From DASTFY01 sp963829955 (lineage in GTDB: Bacteria > Actinomycetota > Acidimicrobiia > Acidimicrobiales > Ilumatobacteraceae), in assembly GCA_963829955.1 (NCBI GenBank), contig CAWHKS010000005.1, forward strand, positions 228,497 to 292,496: 64,000 bases of DNA, in the 5' to 3' direction. The position numbers and the translations under genes were made by a program. The notes under the pieces are model-generated. The model saw only the letters and a list, made by a program, of their open reading frames with translations. It ran no database searches and was not told the DNA's origin. Of the stretch, positions 26,448 to 35,593 are shown piece after piece; within the stretch, counting starts at the first letter, position 1, and every line of letters begins with the position of its first letter.

Positions 26448-27476
26448 CTACTGATCGCTCGAGCGCTTCCAGAGGTTGATACCTGCGTCGGTGGCATGTT
26501 GATCGATCTCCGCTAGCTCGTCGGCTGTCAGCGACATGTTCCGCAGCGCGGCGATGTTGTCCTCGAGTTGGGTCACGTTGCTGGCTCCGATCACGAGCGA
26601 GGTCATCCGTGGGTCGCGCAAAGCCCACACGAGTGCCAACTCGGCCAGACTCTGGCCACGGCGAGCTGCGATCTCGTTGAGGGCCCGAACGCGGGCGAGT
26701 CGCTCATCGGTGATCGAGTCGGCGCTCAGTGCGCCACCCGTTGCTGCCCGCGAGTCGGACGGGACCCCGTGCAGGTAGCGGTTGGTGAGCAGGCCCTGGG
26801 CCAGCGGTGAGAAGGCGATGCAGCCGGCGCCGACGTCTTCGAGCGTGTCGAGCAGCTGGTCGGGTTCTGTCCACCGGTTGAACATGGAGTACGACGGCTG
26901 ATGGATCAGTAGCGGAACCTTGTGCTCGGCAAGGAGCTCCGCCATGCGGCGTGTGCGTTCCGAGGAGTACGACGAGATCCCGACGTACAAGGCCTTGCCC
27001 TGCGTGACGGCCGACGCGAGCGCGCCTGCCGTTTCTTCCATCGGCGTGTCGGGGTCGACACGGTGGGAGTAGAAGATGTCGACGTAGTCGAGACCCATCC
27101 GGGTGAGCGATTGATCGAGTGACGCGAGCACGTACTTGCGTGATCCGAGGTCACCATAGGGACCCGGCCACATGTCGTAACCGGCCTTCGTAGAGATGAG
27201 GAGCTCGTCGCGGTGGGCAGCGAAGTCGGTGCCCAGGATGCGCCCGAAGTTCGACTCTGCTCCTCCGTAGGGTGGCCCGTAGTTGTTGGCCAGATCGAAA
27301 TGGGTGACGCCGAGATCGAAGGCTCGCCGGCAGATCTCGCGCTGGGTCTCCCATGGTCGATCATCGCCGAAGTTGTGCCACAACCCCAGCGAAATGGCAG
27401 GTAGCCGAACGCCACTGCGACCACAACGGCGGTAGATCATCGATTCGTAGCGAGCGGGATCCGCGACGAACGGCAT
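26448..27476 (-). CDS. gpr: L-glyceraldehyde 3-phosphate reductase (aldo/keto reductase, YghZ type)
   Basis: 342 residues, very close to the E. coli YghZ/Gpr family, which reduces L-glyceraldehyde 3-phosphate and methylglyoxal with NADPH in the cytoplasm. Diagnostic stretches: CGRSGVRLPAISLGLWHNFG, HFDLANNYGPPYGGAE with the catalytic tyrosine, STKAGYDMWPGPYGDLGSRK with the lysine, DYVDIFYSHRVD with the histidine, and the NADPH site near GASNVTQLEDNIAALR. The C-terminus INLWKRSSDQ is also family-typical. It is a single gene facing transposase debris downstream; the ATG at 27476 corresponds to the family N-terminus. Confidence 0.95.
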   Translation of the reverse strand: MPFVADPARYESMIYRRCGRSGVRLPAISLGLWHNFGDDRPWETQREICRRAFDLGVTHFDLANNYGPPYGGAESNFGRILGTDFAAHRDELLISTKAGYDMWPGPYGDLGSRKYVLASLDQSLTRMGLDYVDIFYSHRVDPDTPMEETAGALASAVTQGKALYVGISSYSSERTRRMAELLAEHKVPLLIHQPSYSMFNRWTEPDQLLDTLEDVGAGCIAFSPLAQGLLTNRYLHGVPSDSRAATGGALSADSITDERLARVRALNEIAARRGQSLAELALVWALRDPRMTSLVIGASNVTQLEDNIAALRNMSLTADELAEIDQHATDAGINLWKRSSDQ

Positions 27477-27852
27477 GAAACGAGATGCTAGAGGTCGGCT
27501 CGGAAACGATCGACTTCGAGTGGATCACCTCTTGGACTCGACAGGCCAGCACTCGGCGATAGGCAGGCGTGGGCTCTCACGCTCGCTGGCTTGAGCGCGC
27601 ACATTCCACTCCTGCATCGAGTGATCCGAAGCGCCGATCGGGGCGGTCCGTCGGCCGACCGCGGGGCGCCGTTCTGATCTGGGCGTTCTGTGCCTTCATG
27701 GACGGTGCGTAACCGGAAGTCACCGGGACTGACCGGTGTCTTGCCCTCCTGTCCCCGTCCTCCAACGACCGTTCGCAAGGCGCACACTCCTTGCCGTGGG
27801 CTTGCGCGCGCCTGAGCCTGCCGGTGTCTGCCCGCCCATCTACGGTGATCGC
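27477..27852. other. Divergent intergenic region
   Basis: About 375 bases between the divergent reductase and RidA-family genes, so both promoters should be here. No clear coding frame and no convincing operator were identified. Confidence 0.4.
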
Positions 27853-28254
27853 ATGTCGCAGGTCCATCGCACCCTCGATCCCGACGGTGTCCCTGCAGCG
27901 GTCGGCGGCTACAGCCACGCTGCGGTGGTCCCGGCCGGGACCGAGCTGTTGTTCGTCTCCGGGCAGGTCCCCGAAGACCTTGAGGGTTTGGTCCCCGTCG
28001 ACTTAGCGGATCAGGCGCGCCTGGCGTGGCGCAACGTCGAGCGGTGCCTCACGGCTGGCGGGTTCACGCTCGACCATCTTGTGAAGGTGTCGATGTACAT
28101 CCGCGACCGTACGTACCGCGTCGCCAATCGCGAGGTGCGTCACGAGGTGTTGGGCGACCGCCGGCCGGCGCTCACCGTGCTCGTCACCGATCACTGGGAC
28201 GAGCGCTGGCTGATCGAGATCGAGGCGGTCGCAGCCTGGCCGGTGCCGGTGTGA
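27853..28254 (+). CDS. RidA-family (YjgF/YER057c) protein
   Basis: 133 residues. YAAVGGYSHAA-like N-terminus (VGGYSHAAVVPAGTELLFVS GQVPED) and the C-terminal signature RRPALTVLVTDHWDERWLIE IEAVAA, where RidA enzymes carry PxRxxVxVxxL and an E for water activation. The arginine position is not conserved in the usual way (PALTVLV), so it may belong to a Rid subfamily without 2-aminoacrylate deaminase activity. Trimers form in the cytoplasm. The next gene's start overlaps its stop (GTGA), so the two are translationally coupled. Confidence 0.85.
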   Translation: MSQVHRTLDPDGVPAAVGGYSHAAVVPAGTELLFVSGQVPEDLEGLVPVDLADQARLAWRNVERCLTAGGFTLDHLVKVSMYIRDRTYRVANREVRHEVLGDRRPALTVLVTDHWDERWLIEIEAVAAWPVPV

Positions 28255-28877
28255 GCGGTGATCTCATCGACCCGCCGGCCACTGCGCTTGGTGTCGAGGT
28301 GCGGCGGCTCCTCGACCAATGCGCGCCGGTCGTCGCCGCCCACTGCGAGCGCAGCTATCAGTTCGCGGCTGCGTTCGCCGCCTCTGACGGCGTCGAGCTC
28401 GACGACGAGGTGCTCTACCTCGGCACGATCCTGCACGACATCGGCCTCTCACCAGCCGCCGACGGCAGCGAGCGGTTCGAGGTGCGCGGCGCCAACCTCG
28501 TGCGGGCACTGCTGCTCAATCACGGGATGGAGCGCGACCGGATCGACAATGTCTGGGACTGCATCGCGATGCACGCCTCCACCCCGCTCGCCCGCCACAA
28601 GAGTCTCGAGACCCGCTACGCGAACCGCGGCATCGCGCTCGACGTGCGCGGCTCGGGCGTCGAAGCGCTCGAACCCACGCTGGTCCGCACGGTGCTCGAC
28701 CGCTGGCCGCGGCGCGACTTCCCCACCGAGTTCGAGGCAGTACTCGCCGACGAGGTGCGCACCCATCCCGCCTCGGTCCGCATGTCGTGGCTCGAATCGG
28801 TCGCCTCGGTGCACGTGCCCGGCTTCGTGCCGACCGACTTCCTCGCCGACCTCCGCGCCACCGAACGCTTCGCCTGA
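28251..28877 (+). CDS. HD-domain metal-dependent phosphohydrolase-like protein
   Basis: 208 residues from a GTG overlapping the RidA stop. HD-domain pattern: HCERSYQFAAAFAASDGVEL DDEVLYLGTILHDIGLSP with the HD pair, then DGSERFEVRGANLVRALLLN HG and DCIAMHAS with further metal-ligand histidines. This layout matches the cyanamide-hydratase-like HD group rather than signalling nucleotide hydrolases. The coupled RidA and HD genes suggest joint handling of a reactive nitrogen compound (inference). Cytoplasmic; no extra domain. Confidence 0.85.
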   Translation: MSGDLIDPPATALGVEVRRLLDQCAPVVAAHCERSYQFAAAFAASDGVELDDEVLYLGTILHDIGLSPAADGSERFEVRGANLVRALLLNHGMERDRIDNVWDCIAMHASTPLARHKSLETRYANRGIALDVRGSGVEALEPTLVRTVLDRWPRRDFPTEFEAVLADEVRTHPASVRMSWLESVASVHVPGFVPTDFLADLRATERFA

Positions 28878-29059
28878 AATGTCGCCTCGAGGTCGGTCTG
28901 GACGTATCAAAGGCCGCCGCGCGCGGTGGCCTCAGATATGGGGCGCCCGGGGAAGGGCCGAAGTAGGGCTTGGCGGTGGGCGCCGCCGGGTCGGGCGCTT
29001 GTTGAGCGGCGGGCACGGTGCGTGCTGACGATCGGGGGTGGGCATTGGCGCTCGGGGAC

Positions 29060-29171
29060 GGCTATTGGCCGGTCGAGCCGGTCGTCGAGGGGGACGGTCA
29101 GCTCGCGGGGCTTTCGGTCGTACAAGGGGCCCGTAGACGTTCATCGTGACGCCGATCTCGCTGTGGCCTGA
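29060..29171 (-). pseudogene. Integrase C-terminal remnant
   Basis: Reads SGHSEIGVTMNVYGPLV, equivalent to the LGHxxxxxTxxxYxH segment that carries the catalytic tyrosine of tyrosine recombinases. The sequence after it is degenerate and nothing upstream can be joined to it. Confidence 0.55.
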
Positions 29172-29948
29172 TCGGGTGCGCGCCGAGGTCGTGACCCGCT
29201 ACCGCGGCCACTCACGTATGCCAGCGCGACGTCAGGATGGATGGCGGCGAGCCGGTCGACGATGTCCTCGTCGTAGAGTGCCGGATCCCGGACGGTCGAT
29301 CGAAAGGCAACGAACGCGTCGGTGGCGGCTGCTTTGCCAGATGCGCTTGGCAACGAGGACGAGCAGAGGCTCGCCGACGAAGCGGGCCGCGTTCGACCCT
29401 GTCGGGCGCTCGCCGAGGCGTCGCCGACACCAGCTCGCGAATGACCTTGGCGCCGATGGTCTTCTTGCCGCCGAACGCGCCGGCCTCGTTGGGCGACGAG
29501 AGCCTCGCCTCAGTCAGGCTGGATGCTCGCTGCAGCCGACGTACATCTGTTCGCCGGCGGCGAGTCGGAGGTCCGGCCTGCCGGTTCATGCCTGCCGCTC
29601 GGGGGGCAGTCCTGTACACGGCCAGGTACGACCTGCCGCTGCGCGAGCCGGCGGGTACCTGGTTTGTCGTCGTTGCAGCAGGCCGTCGTTCGGGATCGAC
29701 GTCTGCATGCGTCGACCCGCTGGGGCGCACACCGGCATCGTAGGGCGACCGACGCGTCTGCCTCGGCGAGGAGAAATGGCCAGGGGCGGGGGCGCCGCAG
29801 TTCATCCCCGCGGATCGAGGGAAGCCGCTGTCTGACCGGATGGCGCATATCGATTGGGCGCAGCGGCGCCCCGATCGCACGATCGGCCAACAGGTCGCGC
29901 TGGCGAGAGGCAGCAGGAGGCTTTGTGGCACACCGGCTCGGCGTGTGC
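29172..29948. other. Degenerate stretch without an intact gene
   Basis: About 780 bases. Minus-strand pieces such as ATDAFVAFRSTVRDPALYDE DIVDRLAAIHPDVALAYVSG (29220-29345) and KKTIGAKVIRELVSATPRR look protein-like, but they sit in different frames and match no family that I recognise. Probably decayed mobile DNA connected with the integrase remnant. Confidence 0.4.
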
Positions 29949-30287
29949 CTAGCAGCTCGGGCGCTGAGCCGCTGTTGCTTCCTGTGCATCACGCAAGCTC
30001 AGGACGACGAGCATGAGCAGCAGGATGGGTACGACGAGAGTCCAAATGGTCGGCAGCAGTCCGAGGGCGCATCCGGCAGCCAGCAGTGAGAACCCGGGCC
30101 AGGTGCGGCTCGGCTGGAGGAGCGTCCCGCTCAGGACCAAGACCCCGCCGCCGACGAGTGTGCCGAACCAGAACACCAGGCCCCCATCCCCACTCACGAT
30201 CACACGGATGGTCTCTGCGGTGCCGGCGGCCACGAGGAGCAGACCCAGACCGATTCCGAGCCTTCGAGTCCAAGGGTTTCGCTTCAC
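29949..30287 (-). CDS. Small four-helix membrane protein of unknown function
   Basis: 112 residues with a basic N-terminus (MKRNPWTRRLG) and hydrophobic segments at about 10-30, 36-56, 62-80 and 82-98 (IWTLVVPILLLMLVVLSL). No recognised motif. The start is the first ATG of the frame and fits the positive-inside rule. Function unknown. Confidence 0.65.
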   Translation of the reverse strand: MKRNPWTRRLGIGLGLLLVAAGTAETIRVIVSGDGGLVFWFGTLVGGGVLVLSGTLLQPSRTWPGFSLLAAGCALGLLPTIWTLVVPILLLMLVVLSLRDAQEATAAQRPSC

Positions 30288-30374
30288 CTGTCGAAGCTAA
30301 GCCTGAGCCGCTCACACAAACAATGAAACGTCGCAGTCACCGGGTCTATGCGAACTTCTGCGGGATCGTTTGTC

Positions 30375-30545
30375 TCACGTCGCCATGAGTCGAGTGTCGT
30401 CTCCACCGTCGGTTAGGCCGTCGATCTCGGCCCAGTCCTTCGACAGCTCGGCGTAGCGGTGGAGGAGCCAGGGTCACTCTCGCTGACGAGCGGGGGGCCA
30501 TCGCCGCCGAGCGGCAGCCACTCGAGCTCGTAGCCCTTCGGTCAT
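30375..30545 (-). pseudogene. Protein remnant of unknown family
   Basis: GYELEWLPLGGDGPPLVSES D in one frame and RYAELSKDWAEIDGLTDGGD DTRLMAT with a stop in the next. Both look like genuine coding sequence interrupted by an indel near 30465. The 5' portion is not identifiable. Confidence 0.35.
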
Positions 30546-30633
30546 GCAAACAGATGTCGGCGCAATCCCCGGTGTCCACTGACCGGGGGCTGCACCGTCC
30601 CACAGCCGGCTCTGGCGGCCAGCCAGGCTGACG

Positions 30634-30996
30634 CTACGCGCCCGTCGCGGCTGCGGCGTCAGCCCCGACGGCGACCTCGCCGGTGACTCTGGCTTCGTCC
30701 TCCTGGGTGAAGATCTCGTACAGGCCGGCAATGCTCAGCACCCGCTCGACCTGACGGGAGCACGCTTCGATCTGCAGCGTGCAGTCCCGACGGGGGCAGC
30801 GCTTCCACAAGCGGACAAGTGCGGCGATGCCGGTCGAGTCCATGAACGTGACGCCGTGGAGATCGAGCAGGAGCGGTCCGTGCACGTCCTCCAGGTGGTC
30901 CAGCTGAGGAGCGGTCGCCAGGTCGATCTCCCCGGTGAGGCTGTACCGGCCAGGGCCCCGCTCGATGATTGCCAGCGGCCCGAGTACAGGTTTCAC
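30634..30996 (-). CDS. STAS-domain anti-sigma-factor antagonist
   Basis: 120 residues from a GTG at 30996 (an ATG at 31044 is possible but adds a basic, atypical leader). STAS fold: GRYSLTGEIDLATAPQLDHL, then the phosphorylation-site region LLLDLHGVTFMDSTGIAALV RLWKR, where the DSTG serine is phosphorylated by a partner kinase in SpoIIAA-type proteins, and QVERVLSIAGLYEIF. It would regulate an anti-sigma factor/kinase in a general-stress or sporulation-like partner-switch; no kinase or sigma gene is adjacent. Confidence 0.85.
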   Translation of the reverse strand: MKPVLGPLAIIERGPGRYSLTGEIDLATAPQLDHLEDVHGPLLLDLHGVTFMDSTGIAALVRLWKRCPRRDCTLQIEACSRQVERVLSIAGLYEIFTQEDEARVTGEVAVGADAAAATGA

Positions 30997-31418
30997 TGCA
31001 GTTTGTCTCCGTGACAGTCGGTACCCCCTTGGCTCCGCTCCCAAGGATCTGGGGGAGTGAAGCCCCGAATGCCGGGCGGCCGCAGGGTCTGGACGACCGC
31101 GACGTCAAGGATAAGTCTCCGGTCCGTCGATGGCTAGACGATCACCCGTTCGGGGAGCACGCGTAGCGGCCCCCAGACAAGAGCTCCGTCGGCATCGTCC
31201 GCACTGGCGGACATGCGAGTGGCCCGTCGCCGAACTCCTTTCACCGTCGACGACGTTTGCATGAGAGTAGGTTCGGATCCCGACCTCGTTCTTGATGGTT
31301 CGGGCATAACGCTCCTTCGCTAGTGCTGGACGTCGTGGACGCCCGCAACCGGCGGCGCCCCCCACGACGCAGCGGCTCCTGGAGGGGAGCCGCTCCGTCG
31401 GGCCGGCAGCCGGCCGCC
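30997..31418. other. Intergenic stretch with a GC hairpin
   Basis: About 420 bases. The only structure seen is CCTTGG-CTCCGCTC-CCAAGG (31026-31045), flanked by CCC and GGGGG, next to the STAS gene start. It might be a regulatory stem or a terminator for an unseen transcript. No coding frame was supported. Confidence 0.35.
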
Positions 31419-31856
31419 TCAGGCGGCGACGGAGGCGGCCGTCACGGCCTGAGCCCCGCCTGCCGGGATGGTGATCTCGACCTTACGGGGCTTGGCCTCC
31501 TCGGCTACTGGGATGGTGATCGTGAGCACACCGTTGTCGTAGGCGGCGGTGATGTGGTCGCGGTCCAGGCTCTCCCCGAGGAACAGCTGACGGCTGAACT
31601 CGCCCTGGGCCCTCTCGGTGATTTGAACCTGATCGTCCTCCGCTGGCATCCAAGTGCGCGTGGCCCGCACGGTGAGGACATCCTTCTCAACGGTCAGCTC
31701 GATAGAACCGGGATCCACGCCAGGCAGGTCGAGGTGAACCTTGAACTCGTTGCCTCGACGGTAAGCGTCGACCGGGATCTGGCGCGCTCGGCGTTCGCTG
31801 AGCAGCTCCTGGGTGATCCGGTCGAACTCGCGGAACGGCTCGAATCGCATCAACAT
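31419..31856 (-). CDS. Hsp20/alpha-crystallin small heat-shock protein
   Basis: 145 residues. Begins MLMRFEPFREFDRITQELLS, the usual Hsp20 N-terminal helix, followed by the alpha-crystallin domain (about 38-125): IPVDAYRRGNEFKVHLDLPG VDPGSIELTVEKDVLTVRA, EFSRQLFLGESLDRDHITAA YDNGVLTITIPV, then a short C-terminal IxI-like tail. An ATP-independent holdase that keeps unfolded proteins soluble. ATG 31856 has GAAAGGA upstream; an earlier ATG gives a less typical start. Divergent from a winged-helix gene, with repeats between them that may be its operator. Confidence 0.93.
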   Translation of the reverse strand: MLMRFEPFREFDRITQELLSERRARQIPVDAYRRGNEFKVHLDLPGVDPGSIELTVEKDVLTVRATRTWMPAEDDQVQITERAQGEFSRQLFLGESLDRDHITAAYDNGVLTITIPVAEEAKPRKVEITIPAGGAQAVTAASVAA

Positions 31857-31946
31857 GACGGGATCCTTTCGGTGAGCCTCGAATGCCAACGGTCGGCGAC
31901 CGGCGAACTTCGGGGTTTGGCTCCACCATAGACTGGCAACCAGTAA

Positions 31947-31968
31947 CTAGCAATAGATTTCTAGCAAT
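31947..31968. promoter_or_regulatory. Direct repeat in hsp20/winged-helix intergenic region
   Basis: CTAGCAAT occurs twice 14 bases apart (31947-31954 and 31961-31968) in an unusually AT-rich patch between the divergent Hsp20 and winged-helix genes. Its position and tandem form suggest an operator or overlapping promoter elements; no known heat-shock box (HAIR, CIRCE) was recognised. Confidence 0.4.
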
Positions 31969-31990
31969 TTCTCGGGTACTGTAACGATTT

Positions 31991-32299
31991 GTGTCGGAGT
32001 GGAGCTTCCTCACCAACCATGCCCGGGTCCTAATGTGCATCGCCCACGACCCCGGGGTGCGCCTGCGCGACATCGCCACCACGCTGGGCATCACCGAGCG
32101 CAGCGCCTACGGCATCGTCACCAACCTGGCCGAAGACGGCTACGTGGTGAAAGAGAAGGACGGCCGTCGCAACCGCTACCACATCCAGGTTCACCTCCCG
32201 CTACGCGAAGCCATCGGCCGGGAACGGACCATCGGCGACGTACTGGACGTCCTGCTCGACACCAACACCCACAAGCCACGCACAGGAAAACCCAGGTGA
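31991..32299 (+). CDS. Winged-helix (MarR/ArsR-like) regulator
   Basis: 102 residues from a GTG. HTH core: LTNHARVLMCIAHDPGVRLR DIATTLGITERSAYGIVTNL, then the wing EDGYVVKEKDGRRNRYHIQV. A short C-terminal helix follows. No metal-binding cysteine cluster. The gene is divergent from hsp20 with about 130 bases between, so it is a natural candidate to regulate hsp20 or itself; that is inference from position. Confidence 0.8.
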   Translation: MSEWSFLTNHARVLMCIAHDPGVRLRDIATTLGITERSAYGIVTNLAEDGYVVKEKDGRRNRYHIQVHLPLREAIGRERTIGDVLDVLLDTNTHKPRTGKPR

Positions 32300-32660
32300 A
32301 GCTCAGGCAGCGAGGCCTGCCTACCTCGCCGAGGGGACGGGGGATGCCGAGAGCCGTCACACTGATCGCGAGGCATCGAGCAGAGAGTGACTGGGACGAA
32401 CCGGCTCCAAGCGAACGTCGATCTGCACGCCCCGAGGCGACCAAAGTCGGCCGAAATCAGTCTCGCCGAGGTCGAGCCACCGCTCGCAGGTGGGCCGAGT
32501 GCACCGGCGCGGGTGTGCTGCTCACCCGGGTCGGCGACGGTTGACTACGACGTCACCTCGTTGACTGTCGCCGCCGCGCCGCCGTCAAACCGCGTCGGAC
32601 GCCCTCCGAGTCGGGCTGTGGGGCAAGATGTGCTCGTACCTCGTACGTGGGAGGCTGGCG
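32300..32660. other. Intergenic stretch, nothing recognised
   Basis: About 360 bases downstream of the winged-helix gene with no convincing frame, repeat or hairpin. Confidence 0.4.
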
Positions 32661-33101
32661 ATGGCTGTCGCACTCCTGTTCACCCCGGCGTCGATGAGTG
32701 TTGAGCAGTACGACCGGGTCACCAAGCTGTTGAAAGCCTCCGGGTCCGACGCGCCGCCGGGCCGCCGCTTTCACGCATGCTTCGGTCCAGCTGGGCACTT
32801 GACAGTGTTCGAGGTGTGGGACAGCGTGGACGAGCTCGAGACCTTCGGTGCGACGGTTCTGCCGCTCCTGGCCAACGAACAAGTCGCGATGGCACCGGCT
32901 GAGCCGCTGGAGATCCACGGCCTTATCGAGGAGGGTGACGCGAGCGCCCTGCGGAAGACGATCGTCGCACTTCGAGAGCAGGCCTTTTTCCGGCGCCCGG
33001 TCGACAAGCTCCGGGAGAAGATCCACAAGGCGAGGAAGTCCTCGGACAGAGAACCCGAACGGTCGCACGGCCACGAGGTGAAGGATGATCGCGCTCGGTG
33101 A
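32661..33101 (+). CDS. Hypothetical protein with ferredoxin-like N-terminal domain
   Basis: 146 residues. The first 95 residues (MAVALLFTPASMSVEQYDRV, GHLTVFEVWDSVDELETFGA TVLPLL) have the look of a dimeric alpha+beta barrel of the EthD/monooxygenase-like type. The basic, lysine/arginine-rich tail (PVDKLREKIHKARKSSDREP) is unusual for that fold. Start ATG follows GGGAGGCTGGCG. Function not assignable. Confidence 0.6.
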   Translation: MAVALLFTPASMSVEQYDRVTKLLKASGSDAPPGRRFHACFGPAGHLTVFEVWDSVDELETFGATVLPLLANEQVAMAPAEPLEIHGLIEEGDASALRKTIVALREQAFFRRPVDKLREKIHKARKSSDREPERSHGHEVKDDRAR

Positions 33102-33254
33102 ATGCGTGACGACCTCCGCCATGATGCTTGACGGTGCCGTGGACGGGGGCCTCGTGGCGAGCAAGCCAAGCGGCGACGGGTCCCTTTCGTCGGCGATGCG
33201 GTTCCGTGAAGTCCTCAGATCTGGGCTCGGCAGCGAGCGGTATCGTCGACGGGC

Positions 33255-33530
33255 GTGAGCCTCGACATCGACATCGAAGACGTAGCCGAGGTGCTCCTTG
33301 CCGACGGCTGGCACGTCGTTCACGGTAAGTCCTTTGAGCTTGATGGCTTCGACTTCACACTCGCGGGCCGCCGTGTGCATGGCGGCGGGGACAGCGGCGT
33401 CTGTGCGACCGGGTTCAGCTTCGTCACCGACCAGGAGGGGTCGCGCATCGCCGGTCCGCTCACCTCGATACTCGCGCTCCGCCACGGTGTATCGCACCCT
33501 GACCGCTTTCCGTCCCGTGACGTGTCGTGA
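33255..33530 (+). CDS. Hypothetical protein, 91 residues
   Basis: From a GTG: VSLDIDIEDVAEVLLADGWH VVHGKSFELDGFDFT, then GATGF-like CATGFSFVTDQEGSRIAGPL TSILALRHG. The mixed beta composition and even codon use suggest a real small cytoplasmic protein. No family recognised. Confidence 0.5.
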   Translation: MSLDIDIEDVAEVLLADGWHVVHGKSFELDGFDFTLAGRRVHGGGDSGVCATGFSFVTDQEGSRIAGPLTSILALRHGVSHPDRFPSRDVS

Positions 33531-33567
33531 CAGTCAGTTCTCCTAGACCCCGCGACGGGGCTATCGC

Positions 33568-33675
33568 TCAGGTCCGGGAGTCGCGCCGGAGGATCTCCAT
33601 GTCAGTGCAGCAGCCCACCTGTGGGCGAGCCGCCAGGTCCGCGGTGCGTCGCTGCTCCGGAGTCGATCCCCGAGC
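33568..33675 (-). pseudogene. C-terminal fragment of an unknown protein
   Basis: The minus frame ends STPEQRRTADLAARPQVGCC TDMEILRRD SRT. This tail looks like real protein (helix, then GCCxDMExLRRD), but the sequence upstream has no consistent frame. Either a truncated gene or an indel-damaged short one. Confidence 0.3.
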
Positions 33676-33805
33676 GAGATCGGGGCAGTGGTCGGCCGGT
33701 CGGGCCTGCCAGGTCGATGACCACGTCGCGCATGTCGGAGCGGGAGCGCAGCTGACTATCGGCGCCTGAGCGTCGGTAGGCACGATGTTCCCGGGCTCTC
33801 GGCGC

Positions 33806-33840
33806 TGGAGCCGGGTGCGGGTTGAACCCGCGGCTACCGC
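33806..33840 (-). repeat. tRNA-like 3' end fragment
   Basis: On the minus strand the bases read GCGGTAGCCGCGGGTTCAAC CCGCACCCGGCTCCA: a T-arm stem GCGGG/CCCGC around TTCAA and an acceptor strand ACCCGGC followed by TCCA, as at the end of a tRNA such as tRNA-Thr. The T-loop is two bases short and no 5' half was found upstream, so it is a fragment, possibly an old integration site. Confidence 0.4.
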
Positions 33841-34058
33841 CCCGGCGAAGAGATCGCGAAGGCCACGGTGCCCGGACGCGAGTCGAGTGCGAGTGGCCCG
33901 AGCAGGGGCGTTGGACGGCAAGGCCAAGCTCGCGCCGAACCCGACGCCGTTTCATCGATAACCGACCGTCGGTTCCGCCGTCGTTCGAGGGCGCAACTTG
34001 CCCGTCTGGCATGTCGCATCAGCCGCGGGCTTTGCGGCGACGCGCGCATGATGGTCTC

Positions 34059-35593
34059 GTGAGCCGCCAGGGCGAGGCGTCGACAGCATCGGCCAATGGC
34101 GATCCGTGGTGGCGGGCCGTCGCCAAAGGGGAGCCGTTTATGCGGCTCATGGTCGTCCACTTCGTCACGGGCGGAGCCGACGCGGCGTTCACAGTGTCAC
34201 TGGCCGGATCGTTGTTCCTCAGCGTCTCGGTCGATGCTGCCCGCCCCCGCATCCTCCTGTACCTCATGTGCACGCTCGCACCGTTCGCACTGGTGGTTCC
34301 GATCCTTGCTCCGTTCACGGATCGCTTCCGTGGCGGCTACCGCGCCATCATCGTCGCCACAGCGGTTGGGCGGTCAGCGGTGTGCTTGTTGATGGCCAAC
34401 CACCTGACGACGCTGTTCTTCTTTCCAGAAGCGTTCGCGGTCCTGGTGCTCGGCAAGACGTACTCGATCGCGAAGAGCGCCCTCGTGCCGCGGCTCGTCG
34501 CTGACCCACGCAGCCTGGTCGACGCCAACGCCCAAATGTCGCGGGTGTCGACGGTGGGCGGGCTCCTCGGTGGTCTGGCCGGCGTTCTCGCGCTTCGACT
34601 CGTAGGCCCTCCGGCAGCGGTCATCTTCGCGGCGATGGGCCACGCCGGCGCCGCGATGCTGGCCACCCGCATACCCCGGCCACCTCCACCGCCGCCCACC
34701 CGGTTGGTGGAGGCGGCCGAGCTCACCAGCGCGCCGCTCAGCCTGGCCGCCTCCGCGATGATCGTGCTGCGCTTCGCAGTCGGCTTCATCACCTTCTTGC
34801 TGGCGCTCAGCCTCAAGACGGCCAGCGAGCCCGCGTGGGTCTACGGGATCGTCTTGGTCGCCGGTGTGCTCGGCGGTCTGGCCGGGACCGTCATCGGCCC
34901 GCTGGTGCGGAGGCGCGTGCCCGAGGAGGCACTGTTGACGGCTTCGCTGGCGGTACCGGGGGCGCTGTGCCTGCTCGCGGCGGCCCAGGACCGCCGCACC
35001 AGCGCAATCCTGGTGTCCCTCGTGGTCGGTGTGGCGGCGACCGTCGCGCGCCAGGCCTTCGACAGCTCCGCCCAGCGGCTCGCCCCCGACGCCGAGATGG
35101 GGCGGGCCTTCGCCCGGTTCGAGACGTGGTTCCAGCTTGCCTGGGTGGCGGGGGCTGTCGGCCCTGTGCTGGTGCGGCCGTCGGGTTTCGTGGGCCTTCT
35201 CGTGGTCGGTGTGGTTCTCGGGGTTGGCGCGCTCGCGTACCTGATCGCTCGGCGAGCCCTTCGCTCCGAGCAGCTGCTGCAGCCGATCCTGATCCCAGCG
35301 ATCCAGTCGGGTCGCTCGTGGCTCTGGCTCACCTTCTCCACCTGCAGGGCGCATCGGGGCTCGCCGTGTTCACCGCCGCGGAAGCGGTACGCGTCGCTGG
35401 CGCCCGCCGTCCGTCTGGTGATGACGCCCTCCCAGCCGAGCTCGCCGCCGTGTGGCTCCACGTCACCCACGGCGGCGTCCCGTCGGATGCTGACGTCACC
35501 CGTGCGGTGGGACTGGCCGAGCAGGCACGGGACGCCCGCGACCACGTGGCTGGCCCGACTACACCTCCGGAGGAAGAGGACCCTCGGCGATGA
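34059..35593 (+). CDS. MFS transporter with a probable frameshift near the C-terminus
   Basis: Major-facilitator membrane transporter with about 12 hydrophobic segments, from MRLMVVHFVTGGADAAFTVS LAGSLF to GFVGLLVVGVVLGVGALAYL IARRALR (about 35270). The family loop VPRLVADPRSLVDANAQMSR and the PPPPPP inter-domain linker are visible. After about 35300 the coding character moves to another frame: LVALAHLLHLQGASGLAVFT AAEAVRVAG to a stop at 35593. So the C-terminal cytosolic tail is either frameshifted or a separate short ORF. Start GTG 34059 gives an N-terminal tail before the first helix. The substrate is unknown. Its 3' end overlaps the convergent lipoprotein gene by 35 bases. Confidence 0.75.
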
